Positions 55,193-64,000 of a stretch of 64,000 nt of DNA are shown here, piece after piece. Numbering within the stretch: position 1 is the first letter of the stretch; the number at the start of each line of letters is the position of its first letter. The stretch comes from Pandoraea iniqua. Its GTDB lineage: Bacteria; Pseudomonadota; Gammaproteobacteria; Burkholderiales; Burkholderiaceae. The notes below the pieces were generated by a model. It saw nothing but the letters and a program-made list of their open reading frames with translations. It did no database searches and was not told the origin of the DNA. Both the position numbers and the translations under genes were made by a program. Where the stretch lies: the NCBI RefSeq assembly GCF_902459685.1, contig NZ_CABPSF010000003.1:62001-126000 (forward strand), read 5' to 3'.

Positions 55193-55258
55193 GCACAATG
55201 CACTTCAACTGAAATCAATAATCTCACCACCTTGCCTACCCCATCCACCGAATCCACC

Positions 55259-56269
55259 ATGTCCAAGTCGCTTCCCGTGGTCGCCGTCGCCTCTCTTGGC
55301 GGGACGATCAGCATGACGCCGTCAGACGCCGCCGGCGGTGTCGTTCCTACGCTCGACGCCGCGCAGTTGACCCATTCCGTGCCCGGGCTGTCCGACGTGG
55401 CGACCATCAAGGCGACATCGCTTCGTCAATTGCCGAGCGCGTCGCTGGGTTACGGCGACCTGATGGCCGCCCTCACTTGGGCCGAGCAGCAGATAGCAGA
55501 CGGCGCCTGCGGCGTCGTGCTCACGCAGGGCACCGATACGCTGGAGGAAACCGCTTTCCTGTTGGATCTGTTCTGGAAGTTGCCCGAACCGCTGATCGTG
55601 ACGGGGGCGATGCGCGCCCCTCAGGCCGCTGGCGCTGACGGTCCCGCGAATCTTTTGGCGGCGGTGCGTACGGCGTCGCATCCCGACAGCGTGGGTCGCG
55701 GTGTCCTTGTGCTGATGAACGACACCGCCCACTACGCGCGTTGGGTCAGCAAGGGCGACGCGCTGGCCGTGCAGGCATTCGTCTCACATGACGGGGGCGC
55801 CGCGGCGCGTATCGTTGAAGGTCGTCCGATGTTTTTCCACGCCAAGCCGGCTCGCCCGCAACCCTTGCCGCGCCCGGTGCGTGACTGGCCCAAGGTCGCA
55901 CTCGTGACGGCGGTTTTGGGTGATGACGGTGAACTGGCGGAGATGGCGGTGAATGGCGGCTACGAAGCCGTTGTGATCGCGGCGCAGGGCGCGGGCCATG
56001 TCTCGTTCGGATTCGCCGAGCGTATCGGCCGCCTGACGGCGCAAGTGCCGGTGGTGATCGCCAGCCGTGCGGCAAGCGGGTCGACGGCGTCGAAGACGTA
56101 TGGCTATGTGGGTGCTGAAATCGATCTGGCCCGGCGCGGTGCGCATCTGTCCGGCTGGCTGTCTGCACTCAAGGCGCGCTTGCTGATCGTGGCGATGATT
56201 GCCTCGGGTGTTGCGCCCGGCGCGGTTGGAGAAGCGCTGGCAAATTGGAGTAAACTCACGCGTCAATAA
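55259..56269 (+). CDS. L-asparaginase (type I/II fold)
   Basis: A 336-residue amidohydrolase converting asparagine to aspartate and ammonia. The two threonine motifs are VASLGGTISMT (T16) and VLTQGTDTLEETA (T92-D93). No signal peptide is visible, so it is cytoplasmic. The length is typical. ATG 55259 has no clear ribosome site. A GntR gene follows 27 bp downstream and an MFS carrier is divergent, suggesting one amide-catabolic unit. Confidence 0.9.
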   Translation: MSKSLPVVAVASLGGTISMTPSDAAGGVVPTLDAAQLTHSVPGLSDVATIKATSLRQLPSASLGYGDLMAALTWAEQQIADGACGVVLTQGTDTLEETAFLLDLFWKLPEPLIVTGAMRAPQAAGADGPANLLAAVRTASHPDSVGRGVLVLMNDTAHYARWVSKGDALAVQAFVSHDGGAAARIVEGRPMFFHAKPARPQPLPRPVRDWPKVALVTAVLGDDGELAEMAVNGGYEAVVIAAQGAGHVSFGFAERIGRLTAQVPVVIASRAASGSTASKTYGYVGAEIDLARRGAHLSGWLSALKARLLIVAMIASGVAPGAVGEALANWSKLTRQ

Positions 56270-56296
56270 TCTTCACATGGCACCCCATTGAAAAGC

Positions 56297-56998
56297 ATGT
56301 CCTCCGCATCTGCCAGCGCGTCCGGCTCGTCTGGCGGTCGTCGACTCACGGCATATCAATATGCCATCGAGACACTACGCACCGAGATTCTGCAAGGTAA
56401 GTTGAAGGCGGGAGACCGCCTTCGGCAGGACGACCTCGCGCGCCGTCTCGAGATGTCGACGACGCCCGTGCGTGAAGCGTTGCGCACGCTGGTCTCCGAA
56501 GGACTGGTATTTTTCGATGTTCACCGCGGTGCCGTGGTGCGCGGTCTCACGATCGACGATGTCAACGAGTTGTACCGCCTGCGGAAAACGCTCGAACCGA
56601 TGATGGCCGAGCAAGCGATGAACACGATTCGTGAAGAGGACATCGCGCGTGCGCAGGCGTTGCACCTCGAGATGCTTGAGACATCGGACGTCGTCAAATG
56701 GACCGAGTTGAATCAGGCCTTCCACGCGTCGCTCTGGGCGTCGCAAGACGAGTCGCGTCTCGCTCACCTGATCAAGACCCTGCGTGACGCCTCCGGGCCC
56801 TACATTGCCCTATCGCTGTACATGCGCCCCGTGCACGTCGACGTGAGCAATCAAGAGCATCAGAAGATGCTCGACGAGTACCGGGCGCGCGATATTAAGG
56901 CCTGCCGGCGTCACACGGTGGATCACCTTGACGCCACGCTGCATATCATCATCAAAGCCATCGAGCAGACCGAGGCCGAAGCCGCGGCGCCGAATTAA
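56297..56998 (+). CDS. GntR-family regulator, FCD subfamily
   Basis: A 233-residue regulator. The winged helix reads LKAGDRLRQDDLARRLEMST followed by TPVREALRTLVSEGLVFFDV, and the FCD domain has LNQAFHASLWASQDE and EHQKMLDEYRARD with ligand-site His and Asp. TTG 56288 is an alternative start. It probably regulates the asparaginase and the divergent carrier. Confidence 0.88.
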   Translation: MSSASASASGSSGGRRLTAYQYAIETLRTEILQGKLKAGDRLRQDDLARRLEMSTTPVREALRTLVSEGLVFFDVHRGAVVRGLTIDDVNELYRLRKTLEPMMAEQAMNTIREEDIARAQALHLEMLETSDVVKWTELNQAFHASLWASQDESRLAHLIKTLRDASGPYIALSLYMRPVHVDVSNQEHQKMLDEYRARDIKACRRHTVDHLDATLHIIIKAIEQTEAEAAAPN

Positions 56999-57006
56999 CG
57001 CCGGGG

Positions 57007-57387
57007 TCAGTTCCCCGCGTCGTGACGCTCTTGCTCCGCGACCGTCAAGACGGCCTCCGGCGCAACTTCAAGCCTCGCCTTCGGAATCGGGTCACCGCTC
57101 TCGTCGGAGAAACCGTAGGTGCCGTCGGCGATCTTCTGCAACGCGCGTTCGATGTCGCCGATACGGTTCTTGTTCACATTGCGCAGGTTCTGGTTGACTT
57201 CGTCCTGCGCCAGCGTCTGCGCATCGTCTTCGAATTCGTGGGCTTCGTCGCCATGCTCGGACTGCAACGACGCCTCGTCGGCGATCGTATTCTCTTCGCC
57301 GCCAAGCAATTGCCGCCGCATGGTCTCCAGTCGCTTGCGCTGCTGTTCGATGAAGGCGGGGTCTAGCGTCGATGACGGCTGGGACAT
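57007..57387 (-). CDS. DksA/TraR-family protein lacking the zinc-finger cysteines
   Basis: A 126-residue protein with the DksA layout: a long N-terminal coiled coil (FIEQQRKRLETMRRQLLG), an acidic tip (EHGDEAHEFEDDAQ), and IGDIERALQKIADGTYGFSD where the C4 zinc finger normally begins. There are no cysteines at all; the finger positions read SDESGDPIPKARL and are followed by VLTVAEQERHDA. Cysteine-poor DksA forms that bind RNA polymerase without zinc are known. AGGAGAACACC precedes ATG 57387. Confidence 0.82.
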   Translation of the reverse strand: MSQPSSTLDPAFIEQQRKRLETMRRQLLGGEENTIADEASLQSEHGDEAHEFEDDAQTLAQDEVNQNLRNVNKNRIGDIERALQKIADGTYGFSDESGDPIPKARLEVAPEAVLTVAEQERHDAGN

Positions 57388-57557
57388 GGTGTTCTCCTAT
57401 CGTCTGCTTCAGCGTTGCGGGGCATGGGTGCGCCGGTCTCGGCGACAAACCGAACACCGGCGATGACCGGAAGTGACATCACACCTTATGCCCTGAACAT
57501 CGACGCGGTCAAGGCAGCCTGAGCTGCCCTGCCCTCGCCCGCTCCTTCGCCACTTCC

Positions 57558-59096
57558 CTACCTCGCCGGCAAATACCGCTGAAAGTCACTGTCGAGTGAC
57601 GCAAGCGACCGGTCGATGGTCTGGCGATGGGTGTCGATCCATTTGCCGTCGGCATCGAGCTCACGGTCGGTGCGTGCCAGCATGCGTTTCATTTCCGCAG
57701 GCTGAGGGCCGCCGGACGTCGCGCGATGCATGACGATCGCCGTCGGATCGAGCGTTGCGCGGAATTGAGCTTCGCTCATCGGAAGGTCTCCGCCGCTCAC
57801 CTGCATTTCCGTCAGGGTCTGCTTGAAGAGGCGCTGCGCCTCCGCATAAGGGAAGTTGCTCGGACGAAGGTCATTGGCCTTCGCGTAGTCGACGATTTCC
57901 GAGGCGAAGTGATGCCCCACGCGGAACGGCAGGCCATGCTCGCGCATCAGCACGTCGGCAATTTCCTGTGACGCCGTCCAGTCGCTGTCGAGCTCTTCGA
58001 GCGCGCGCTGCGGATCGATCACCAGCGCATTCAGCACGCGATCCCAGCGCTTGAGCAGCGCCGTCGTCCGGTCCAGCACCGCCATGTTTTCGTCGATATG
58101 CTTCGCATCGTTCATGCCGGGCGGAATGTTATGCGCGGCGATCGCACGGCCCACGCCGAGCGTCACGACCATTGACGCTGCGGTGCGCGTGTCGTTGAGC
58201 AGGCCCGGATTGCGTTTTTGCGGCATGGCGCTCGAGACGTACGTATTGCCGCCCCCTTCACGCAGCAAAATCCACGGCCGCGGCTGCGCGTACTGCACCA
58301 TGACGTCCTGCACGAAGGCCGACGTATGCAGCGCGATACTCGTCGAAAGCGCGCCGATCTCGACCGGCAAGTCCGTTGCGGCAATCTGCGACGCATCGTA
58401 GGCGTTGTCGACCTTGTCGGCAAAACCGAGCGAACGGGCCATCTTGTCGCGATCGAGCGGCCAACTCGTGCCGTTGAGCACCGTCGTACCCATCGGCGAC
58501 AGGTCCACGCGTGCATACAACTCATGCAAGCGCTGCGCATCGCGCTGAAGGCCCGCGACGTGCCCCAGCAGATAGTGGCCGTAGCTGTTCGGTTGCGCCG
58601 CCACCCCGTTGGTGTAGTTCGGCACGACGGTCGATTCGTACTGTTGGGCGAGACGGCGCAGCGTCGCTGTGGTGGTGCGCAGTTGTGCGGCGAGGACTAG
58701 CAATCGATCGCGGTACATCGCAGCACGCACCGTCGCCAGCATGTCCTGACTGGAGCGGCCGGCATGCAGCAGCGTGGCTTCGACACCGGCAGCCTTGATG
58801 AGCAACGGCTCGAACGTGATGACCAGATCGGGGCGCGCGCCACCGGGTTGATCCCCCGCGCGCAGTACCGTATCGAGCCCGCTGGCGATGTGCGGTGCGA
58901 GCTTCGCATCCAGCAAACCCTGACGCGTATTGATGACCAGCGAAGCCTTGTTGATTTCTCCCAGCCAGAAGAAAGCGTCGCGTTGCGGCGCGGTGGCTGT
59001 GGTCGTGGCGGGATCGGTCGTATTTTGCGCCATGGCCGGCGCGGCCAGCATCGTGATAAGGCTCAGCCCAAACCCGGCAATTCTTCTCTTGTGCAC
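57558..59096 (-). CDS. Exported argininosuccinate-lyase-like (fumarase/aspartase superfamily) protein
   Basis: A 512-residue protein with a clear signal peptide (RRIAGFGLSLITMLAAPAMA, cleavage near residue 23). The superfamily loop is SSAMPQKRNPG (288-298), and LHAGRSSQDM (110-119) replaces the usual HxxRSRND segment. Members are normally cytoplasmic, so export is unusual. The substrate is unknown. The start is GTG 59096 with AGGAG nine bases upstream; an ATG slightly upstream is out of frame. It is not close to the other lyase of this window in sequence. Confidence 0.8.
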   Translation of the reverse strand: MHKRRIAGFGLSLITMLAAPAMAQNTTDPATTTATAPQRDAFFWLGEINKASLVINTRQGLLDAKLAPHIASGLDTVLRAGDQPGGARPDLVITFEPLLIKAAGVEATLLHAGRSSQDMLATVRAAMYRDRLLVLAAQLRTTTATLRRLAQQYESTVVPNYTNGVAAQPNSYGHYLLGHVAGLQRDAQRLHELYARVDLSPMGTTVLNGTSWPLDRDKMARSLGFADKVDNAYDASQIAATDLPVEIGALSTSIALHTSAFVQDVMVQYAQPRPWILLREGGGNTYVSSAMPQKRNPGLLNDTRTAASMVVTLGVGRAIAAHNIPPGMNDAKHIDENMAVLDRTTALLKRWDRVLNALVIDPQRALEELDSDWTASQEIADVLMREHGLPFRVGHHFASEIVDYAKANDLRPSNFPYAEAQRLFKQTLTEMQVSGGDLPMSEAQFRATLDPTAIVMHRATSGGPQPAEMKRMLARTDRELDADGKWIDTHRQTIDRSLASLDSDFQRYLPAR

Positions 59097-59170
59097 CGCA
59101 TGTCTCCTGATCGTCGAGGCGGCCGAGGGGGATCGGCGCCGGCACTATTGTAGAGAAATGGCGGGCGGAA

Positions 59171-59210
59171 TAAAAACGGCGCAACGCCGATGGATTGGGC
59201 GTTGCGCCGT
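59171..59210 (-). terminator. Intrinsic terminator of the fmdA-fmdB unit
   Basis: On the minus strand ACGGCGCAACGCC (59198-59210), a 9-base loop, GGCGTTGCGCCGT (59176-59188), then a five-T run: a perfect 13-bp stem placed 73 bp after the fmdB stop and upstream of the next gene on that strand. Confidence 0.88.
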
Positions 59211-59282
59211 ACAAAACAACCTGTCGTCAGCCCCCTGATTGCCGAGGCAATGTCATCACAAGGCGTGCAATTCCCCGCGTCG

Positions 59283-59627
59283 CTAATGACTGATCATCCA
59301 AGGCCTCCCGGCAGGTCGCTTGAGCCCGCCTGATGCGTCTCGACTCGCCCCCGCCAACGCCACCTTCCCTCCGGAACAACAGCTGCATCCGGCCCGGTGG
59401 CGTTTCGCGGCCCCTTCGCCCGACTGACGCGGCGCATTCGCCGCGCGTTCGTTCGTCGCGTGAGCGGTGCGGCTCGCATTCCCCATCAGCGCCAGCGACG
59501 GGGCCGAAACCACGCGCACCCCCTCGCCGCCACATTCCGGGCAATGACACGGGGCGTCGCGATCCGTGATCCGTCGCATCACCACAAATGGCCCGCAACG
59601 CCCGCAATCGAAGTCGTATATCGGCAT
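59283..59627 (-). CDS. fmdB: FmdB-family zinc-ribbon protein
   Basis: A 114-residue protein starting MPIYDFDCGRCGPFVVMRRI with CHCPECGGEG: the two CxxC pairs of the FmdB zinc ribbon. A second cysteine cluster CSCCSGG occurs further on. FmdB is a small putative regulator co-encoded with formamidase. It lies 25 bp after fmdA. Confidence 0.88.
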   Translation of the reverse strand: MPIYDFDCGRCGPFVVMRRITDRDAPCHCPECGGEGVRVVSAPSLALMGNASRTAHATNERAANAPRQSGEGAAKRHRAGCSCCSGGKVALAGASRDASGGLKRPAGRPWMISH

Positions 59628-59652
59628 GTCTGCCTCCGTGAGATGCAGCGCG

Positions 59653-60891
59653 TCAGGACTTCACGAGATCGGGCGAACACGGCATATCCGCGCCGCCCTT
59701 CACATGCCGCACCGGTCCGTCCGCGTTCGGGCGGATATCGAAGTCGAAGATCTGCGTCGGCAGCCACAGCGTCGCGCAGGCATTTGGAATGTCCACCACC
59801 CCGCTGATATGCCCCTGCACCGGCGCGCAGCCAAGGATGGAGTACGCCTGCGAGCCCGAATATCCAAACTTTTTCAGATACTCGATGGCATTCAGACACG
59901 CCTGACGATAGGCCACCGTCACGTCGAGATAGTGCTGGCTGCCCTGCTCGTCCACCGAGATGCCTTCGAAAATCAGGTAGTCGTTGTACGACGGCGTCAT
60001 CGGGCTGGGCTGGAACACGGGGTTGCGAATGCCGTACTTGGCCATGCCGCCCTTGATGATGTTCACGCGCATGTGAACCCAGCCGGCCATTTCAATGGCA
60101 CCGCAGAACGTGATTTCGCCGTCGCCCTGACTGAAATGGAGGTCGCCCACGGAGAGGCCCGCGCCATCGACATACACCGGGAAGAACACCTTCGAGCCGC
60201 GCGACAAATCCTTGATGTCGCAGTTGCCGCCATGCTCACGCGGCGGCACGGTCCGTGCGCCCGTCGCAGCCGCCTTCTCGCGCGCAGCGCCCGACAGTTT
60301 CCCCATATGGGCTGTCGCGGCAAACGGCGGATTTGCCAGCGGCGGGACACGATCGGGTGCGGTGGCGATCAGCCCGGTTTCGCGTTCGTTCCACGTCTCC
60401 AGCAGTTTCGGGTCAGGCAGACACCCGATCAGCCCCGGGTGAATCAGCCCGGCAAAATTAACGCCCGGAATATGGCGCGAACTCGTGTACAGGCCGTGGA
60501 AATCCCAGATGGACTTTTGCGCGTGCGGGAAGTGGTCGGTCAGGAAGCCGCCACCGTTCGTCTTTGAGAAGAAGCCATTGAAGCCCCACTGACTGTCGGC
60601 CTTCGCACCAATGTCCAGCAGGTCCACGACGAGCAGATCGCCGGGCTCCGCGCCTCGCACGCCGACTGGGCCGGACAGAAAATGCACGATCGACAGGTCG
60701 ATGTCGCGCACATCATCTGCACTGTCATCGTTTTTGATGAAGCCGCCCGTCCAGTCGTACGTCTCAAGAATGAAATCGTCGCCGGGTTTCACCCAACACG
60801 CCATCGGAATGTCGGGATGCCAACGGTTATGCACCTGCTCGTTTTCGTACGCGGACTGCTTCAGGTCGACCTTGATGAGAGTTTCTGCCAT
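59653..60891 (-). CDS. fmdA: Formamidase
   Basis: A 412-residue enzyme hydrolysing formamide to formate and ammonia. Family segments include HNRWHPDIPMACWVKPGDDF near the start, PGDLLVVDLLDIGAKADSQW, and GGNCDIKDLSRGSKVFFPVY. Length is typical. I chose ATG 60891 behind AGGAGC; a longer frame adds a non-conserved leader. With urea carboxylase and asparaginase in the window it adds to small-amide nitrogen scavenging. Confidence 0.94.
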   Translation of the reverse strand: MAETLIKVDLKQSAYENEQVHNRWHPDIPMACWVKPGDDFILETYDWTGGFIKNDDSADDVRDIDLSIVHFLSGPVGVRGAEPGDLLVVDLLDIGAKADSQWGFNGFFSKTNGGGFLTDHFPHAQKSIWDFHGLYTSSRHIPGVNFAGLIHPGLIGCLPDPKLLETWNERETGLIATAPDRVPPLANPPFAATAHMGKLSGAAREKAAATGARTVPPREHGGNCDIKDLSRGSKVFFPVYVDGAGLSVGDLHFSQGDGEITFCGAIEMAGWVHMRVNIIKGGMAKYGIRNPVFQPSPMTPSYNDYLIFEGISVDEQGSQHYLDVTVAYRQACLNAIEYLKKFGYSGSQAYSILGCAPVQGHISGVVDIPNACATLWLPTQIFDFDIRPNADGPVRHVKGGADMPCSPDLVKS

Positions 60892-61118
60892 TGCGCTCGC
60901 TCCTGGTGTCAAAGCCGGTGTTGAAACACCGGCGTTCTGATGGGCGCCTTGCGGCACCGGATTTACACAGAGAGGTATTCGATGACGTACTGAAACATCA
61001 AAAGCACAGATATTGCGGACTCCATTAGATCACAACATAAAACGCCAATTTGAAACCGGTGCGTCTGGCGCATTCATGGAGTGCATGGCGCGGCATTTAC
61101 CCGCTGTGACTCGGATAT

Positions 61119-61137
61119 GAGAATGATTGTCGTTTGC
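61119..61137 (+). promoter_or_regulatory. Fur box
   Basis: GAGAATGATTGTCGTTTGC matches the 19-bp Fur consensus GATAATGATAATCATTATC at 13 positions by direct comparison. It lies 28 bp before the start of the TonB receptor, so iron repression is expected. Confidence 0.75.
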
Positions 61138-61164
61138 ATTAACGACGTATTAACGACATCTTCC

Positions 61165-63417
61165 ATGACCGACGCTCTGATTCACCCCCGGCGTGCGGGG
61201 CAACCCGCCACGCACTATTCGCTGAAAAACACCCGCCTGTCTGCGGCTTTGGCACTGGCGCTCTGCGCACCGTTGCCGGTGTGGGCGCTGCCAGCCACCG
61301 GCGACAACGAGGCTGCACAAGCGCCGCCAGCCGAGACGGCGGCGGTCAACTTGCCTGCCGTCGAGGTCAGCGCCGCCAAGCCGGAAGCCACGACGGAAGG
61401 CACCCTCTCCTACACCACCGGCGAGACCGCGGCAGCAACCGGCTTGCCGCTGTCGTTGCGCGACACGCCGCAATCGGTGACGGTCGTGACCCAACAGCGC
61501 ATGGAGGATCAGCAGATGACCGCCATCACCGATGTGCTCAACAACAGCACGGGCATCTCCTCTTACTCGCTCGATGGCGCCGGCGGGCGGGTGTCGTTCT
61601 ATTCACGCGGATTCGAAATCACCAACTTCAATTACGACGGCGTGCCCACGGCGGCACTTCCTAATACCTTCGTTCCGGGAGACGGTATTCAGGACGCTGC
61701 GTTTTACGACCGGGTCGAGATTGTCCGGGGCGCGACAGGATTACTGAGCGGGACCGGCAACCCGTCGGCATCTATCAATCTGGTGCGCAAACGACCGACG
61801 AAAGACTTTGCCGCTTCAGCGTCGATAAGCGCAGGTTCGTGGGATAACTATCGCGAGGCCGTCGATATATCGACGCCATTGACCCTCGACGGACGTATCC
61901 GCGCTCGCCTTGTGGCAGTGAATCAGAATTCGCACTCGTTTCTGGATCGCTACAAATTGAAGCGCCAATCGCTCTATGGTGTGGTGGACGCAGACCTGAC
62001 TTCGAGCACAACCCTTTCTGTCGGTTATCAATATTCACACTCGGTGCCCAAGGGAATGCCGTGGGGCGGTCAGCCGCTGTTTTTCAGCGATGGGTCGACC
62101 ACGCACTGGCCTCGTTCGACCAACATGGCCGCGAACTGGAGCACATGGGATAGCACCCTGAAAACCGCCTTTGCCAATCTTGAGCAGCGATTCGACAACG
62201 GTTGGAAATTGCGGGCGGAGTTCAGTCAGAAGCGGGCGAATGCGGACTCCCGGCTGCTGTCGGTGTTGGGCTATCCCGATAAGCTCTCCGGGCAGGGGCT
62301 GATTCCCGTGGCGGCCGCCGGCCTGCTCGACACCCGGCAGAACAACTTCGATGTGATGGCCACCGGCCCCTTCCGGCTTTTCGGCCGGAAACATGAGCTG
62401 GTCATTGGGGCCATGGCGTCGAACCTTAACTCGGACGATCACGAAACGGGCTTCGTCTTTCCCGGCACACCGATCGGCAACTTCTATGACTGGAACGGCA
62501 ACTATCCGGAACCCGATTTCAACGCGGCGTCTTATACGTTGACCCGAACGCGTGTGAAGCAAAGCGGGTTCTACAGTGCGGCGCGATTCTCGCTGTCGGA
62601 CCGGGTGAAGCTGATCGTGGGCGGCCGATTCAGCAATTACGAAGTTGACCAGAATTCCGAAACCAGTTCATTCCACGACAAGACGACTGCGAAGTTCGTC
62701 CCTTACGTCGGGCTGGTTTATGACCTCAACGACACGTACTCCGCCTATGCCAGTTATACGGCGATCTTCAACCCGCAGACGTATCGCGACAGGAATGGCG
62801 GCATTCTTTCGCCTACGACCGGAAAGAATGTGGAAGTCGGCCTCAAGGGCGAATACCTCGATGGCCGGCTGAATGCCTCGATCGCTCTCTTCCAAGCTAA
62901 GCTCGATAACGTCGCCCAAATCGACGCCGGCCAGCTTCTGCCGGATGGGACACAAGCCTATTACGCGGCCAGCGGCACTCAATCGAAGGGCGTGGATGTC
63001 GACGTGCAAGGCGAGGTGGCGCAAGGCTGGAACGTGTACGCGGGGGTTTCTCACTTCACGGCATCCAATGGCGATGGCAGCCGGATGAGCAGCCAGATTC
63101 CGCGCACTACCGCCCGGCTATTCACCACGTACCGTTTGTCCGGCGCTTGGGCGCGGCTTACGGTTGGCGGCGGCCTCAATTGGCAAAGCCGGTTCTATCA
63201 GTCCGCTGTCAGCCCCAACGGAACGGTGGAAGTTGGACAGAGCGCTTACGCCACCGCATCGTTGATGGCTCGATATGAGTTGACGAAGCACGCGACGGTA
63301 TCGATGAACGTCAATAACGTCTTCGACCGGCGGTACTACGCCATGACGGGTTTCTACAATCAGGCCCTTTATGGTGAGCCACGCAATTTCATGGTGACCC
63401 TTAGCTACAAGCTGTAA
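61165..63417 (+). CDS. TonB-dependent siderophore receptor
   Basis: A 750-residue outer-membrane receptor (ATG 61165; an earlier in-frame ATG lies inside the Fur box). Signal peptide region: LSAALALALCAPLPVWA. The plug includes SLRDTPQSVTVVTQQRMEDQ and YDRVEIVRGATGLLSGTGNP with SASINLVRKRP, typical of ferric-siderophore receptors. The barrel ends in NFMVTLSYKL with the terminal aromatic/hydrophobic strand. It takes up a ferric siderophore of unknown kind. No N-terminal signalling domain or sigma/anti-sigma genes are evident. Confidence 0.93.
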   Translation: MTDALIHPRRAGQPATHYSLKNTRLSAALALALCAPLPVWALPATGDNEAAQAPPAETAAVNLPAVEVSAAKPEATTEGTLSYTTGETAAATGLPLSLRDTPQSVTVVTQQRMEDQQMTAITDVLNNSTGISSYSLDGAGGRVSFYSRGFEITNFNYDGVPTAALPNTFVPGDGIQDAAFYDRVEIVRGATGLLSGTGNPSASINLVRKRPTKDFAASASISAGSWDNYREAVDISTPLTLDGRIRARLVAVNQNSHSFLDRYKLKRQSLYGVVDADLTSSTTLSVGYQYSHSVPKGMPWGGQPLFFSDGSTTHWPRSTNMAANWSTWDSTLKTAFANLEQRFDNGWKLRAEFSQKRANADSRLLSVLGYPDKLSGQGLIPVAAAGLLDTRQNNFDVMATGPFRLFGRKHELVIGAMASNLNSDDHETGFVFPGTPIGNFYDWNGNYPEPDFNAASYTLTRTRVKQSGFYSAARFSLSDRVKLIVGGRFSNYEVDQNSETSSFHDKTTAKFVPYVGLVYDLNDTYSAYASYTAIFNPQTYRDRNGGILSPTTGKNVEVGLKGEYLDGRLNASIALFQAKLDNVAQIDAGQLLPDGTQAYYAASGTQSKGVDVDVQGEVAQGWNVYAGVSHFTASNGDGSRMSSQIPRTTARLFTTYRLSGAWARLTVGGGLNWQSRFYQSAVSPNGTVEVGQSAYATASLMARYELTKHATVSMNVNNVFDRRYYAMTGFYNQALYGEPRNFMVTLSYKL

Positions 63418-63540
63418 TGCACGGAGCAAGGTGGAATTGAAAAACACGTTCGTGGTGTTAGCCGCGCGAGCACTCCTCGATTTCGTCTCATTCTTATCGC
63501 CAATTTGCCTCATTTGACGGTCATCCCTGTCTCTCGCGAA

Positions 63541-63596
63541 AGGTCCCGGAGTACAGTCCGGGAACCTCTGCCACAGCCCGTTCTACAGAACGTTTT
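63541..63596 (+). terminator. Tandem hairpins after the TonB receptor
   Basis: AGGTCCCGGA pairs with TCCGGGAACCT (63541-63567, one bulge), and CGTTCT-AC-AGAACG (63579-63592) is followed by four T. Together they may end receptor transcription before the DUF1254 gene. T tract is short. Confidence 0.45.
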
Positions 63597-63630
63597 GTGG
63601 CTATTTTTCGCATAAGAGATGGAGAAGTGA

Positions 63631-64000
63631 ATGGTTTTCAACGGCACCCGCGGGCTCGTCACCGCCACGTTGATCGGGGCGCTGTGCGCGCCGATCGCCC
63701 ATGCGCAGAAGGCTCCCGAGGGGGCCGCGCCCACGAAGGGGTTCAACACCTACATCCCGCCGGATGTCCTGACGCCCGACACCGTCCAGACGCGGATCGG
63801 CACGCTCAACTTCGTAGATGGCGTGCCGACCGAAGACACGGCCAAACGCGCCTTCGACAACCTCGATTTCCTTCGTGGTGTGGAGGTGTTCCTCAACCTC
63901 ATGCCGGCCGCGAGCATTGAGGCGATCCGTCGCTCAAGCGTTGCGCTTGGTGCGGCGAAGAGCCATCAGGCCACGATCTACGATCAACTGGCCGATTCGA
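63631..64000 (+). CDS. DUF1254 domain-containing secreted protein (partial)
   Basis: The first 123 codons, cut by the right edge. Signal peptide GLVTATLIGALCAPIAHA, then PDVLTPDTVQTRIGTLNFVD and KRAFDNLDFLRGVEVFLNLM, the conserved start of the DUF1254/DUF1214 family. Role unknown. GGAGAAG lies before ATG 63631. Confidence 0.88.
   Translation, partial: MVFNGTRGLVTATLIGALCAPIAHAQKAPEGAAPTKGFNTYIPPDVLTPDTVQTRIGTLNFVDGVPTEDTAKRAFDNLDFLRGVEVFLNLMPAASIEAIRRSSVALGAAKSHQATIYDQLADS

Overview
The window is high-GC DNA with the gene content of a beta-proteobacterium of the Burkholderiales; a Pandoraea- or Burkholderia-like organism is the best guess. That rests on the mix of a cusFABC metal efflux operon, an Acr3-type ars operon, urea carboxylase with allophanate hydrolase, formamidase with FmdB, FCD-type GntR and LysR regulators, and a TonB siderophore receptor. 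The genus is inferred from gene content, not from a marker gene. I saw no rRNA, tRNA or CRISPR array.

Layout. 1-5.7 kb: organosulfur-type uptake (Crp/Fnr regulator, ABC binding protein, ATPase, permease) with serine O-acetyltransferase and a divergent partial flavoprotein. 5.7-12.7 kb: Cu/Ag efflux operon (small Met-rich secreted protein, cusC, cusB, cusA, cusF). 12.8-19.0 kb: ATP-dependent urea degradation (allophanate hydrolase, urea carboxylase, GntR). 20.3-22.9 kb: arsR-acr3-arsC-arsH under one visible promoter and operator. 22.9-29.7 kb: a lyase with a divergent LysR gene, a MarR/DHA2 efflux pair, a GST-zeta gene, a methyltransferase and a small membrane protein.

29.9-50.95 kb is an accessory island of visibly lower GC. 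Four translationally coupled genes at its right edge (three tyrosine recombinases and a TnpC-like coiled-coil protein) look like its mobility module. Its cargo is mainly anti-phage defence: a CBASS core (CD-NTase and CapV phospholipase) next to a protein with a degenerate diadenylate-cyclase-like domain, a HEPN-RES protein, a PD-(D/E)XK nuclease, an orphan multi-TM protein, a retron reverse transcriptase fused to a trypsin-like protease with a candidate msr-msd RNA just upstream, and a complete Gabija pair (gajA-gajB). XRE and AbrB-like small proteins lie between Gabija and the recombinases. An 11-bp direct repeat lies near both edges.

51-64 kb returns to housekeeping and catabolic genes: a quinone oxidoreductase with LysR, an MFS carrier divergent from an asparaginase-GntR pair, a cysteine-free DksA-like protein, an exported fumarate-lyase-family protein, fmdA-fmdB, a Fur-boxed TonB receptor and the start of a DUF1254 protein.

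The most novel material is in the island: the RT-protease retron with its RNA, and the CBASS core linked to a DAC-like protein with altered catalytic residues.
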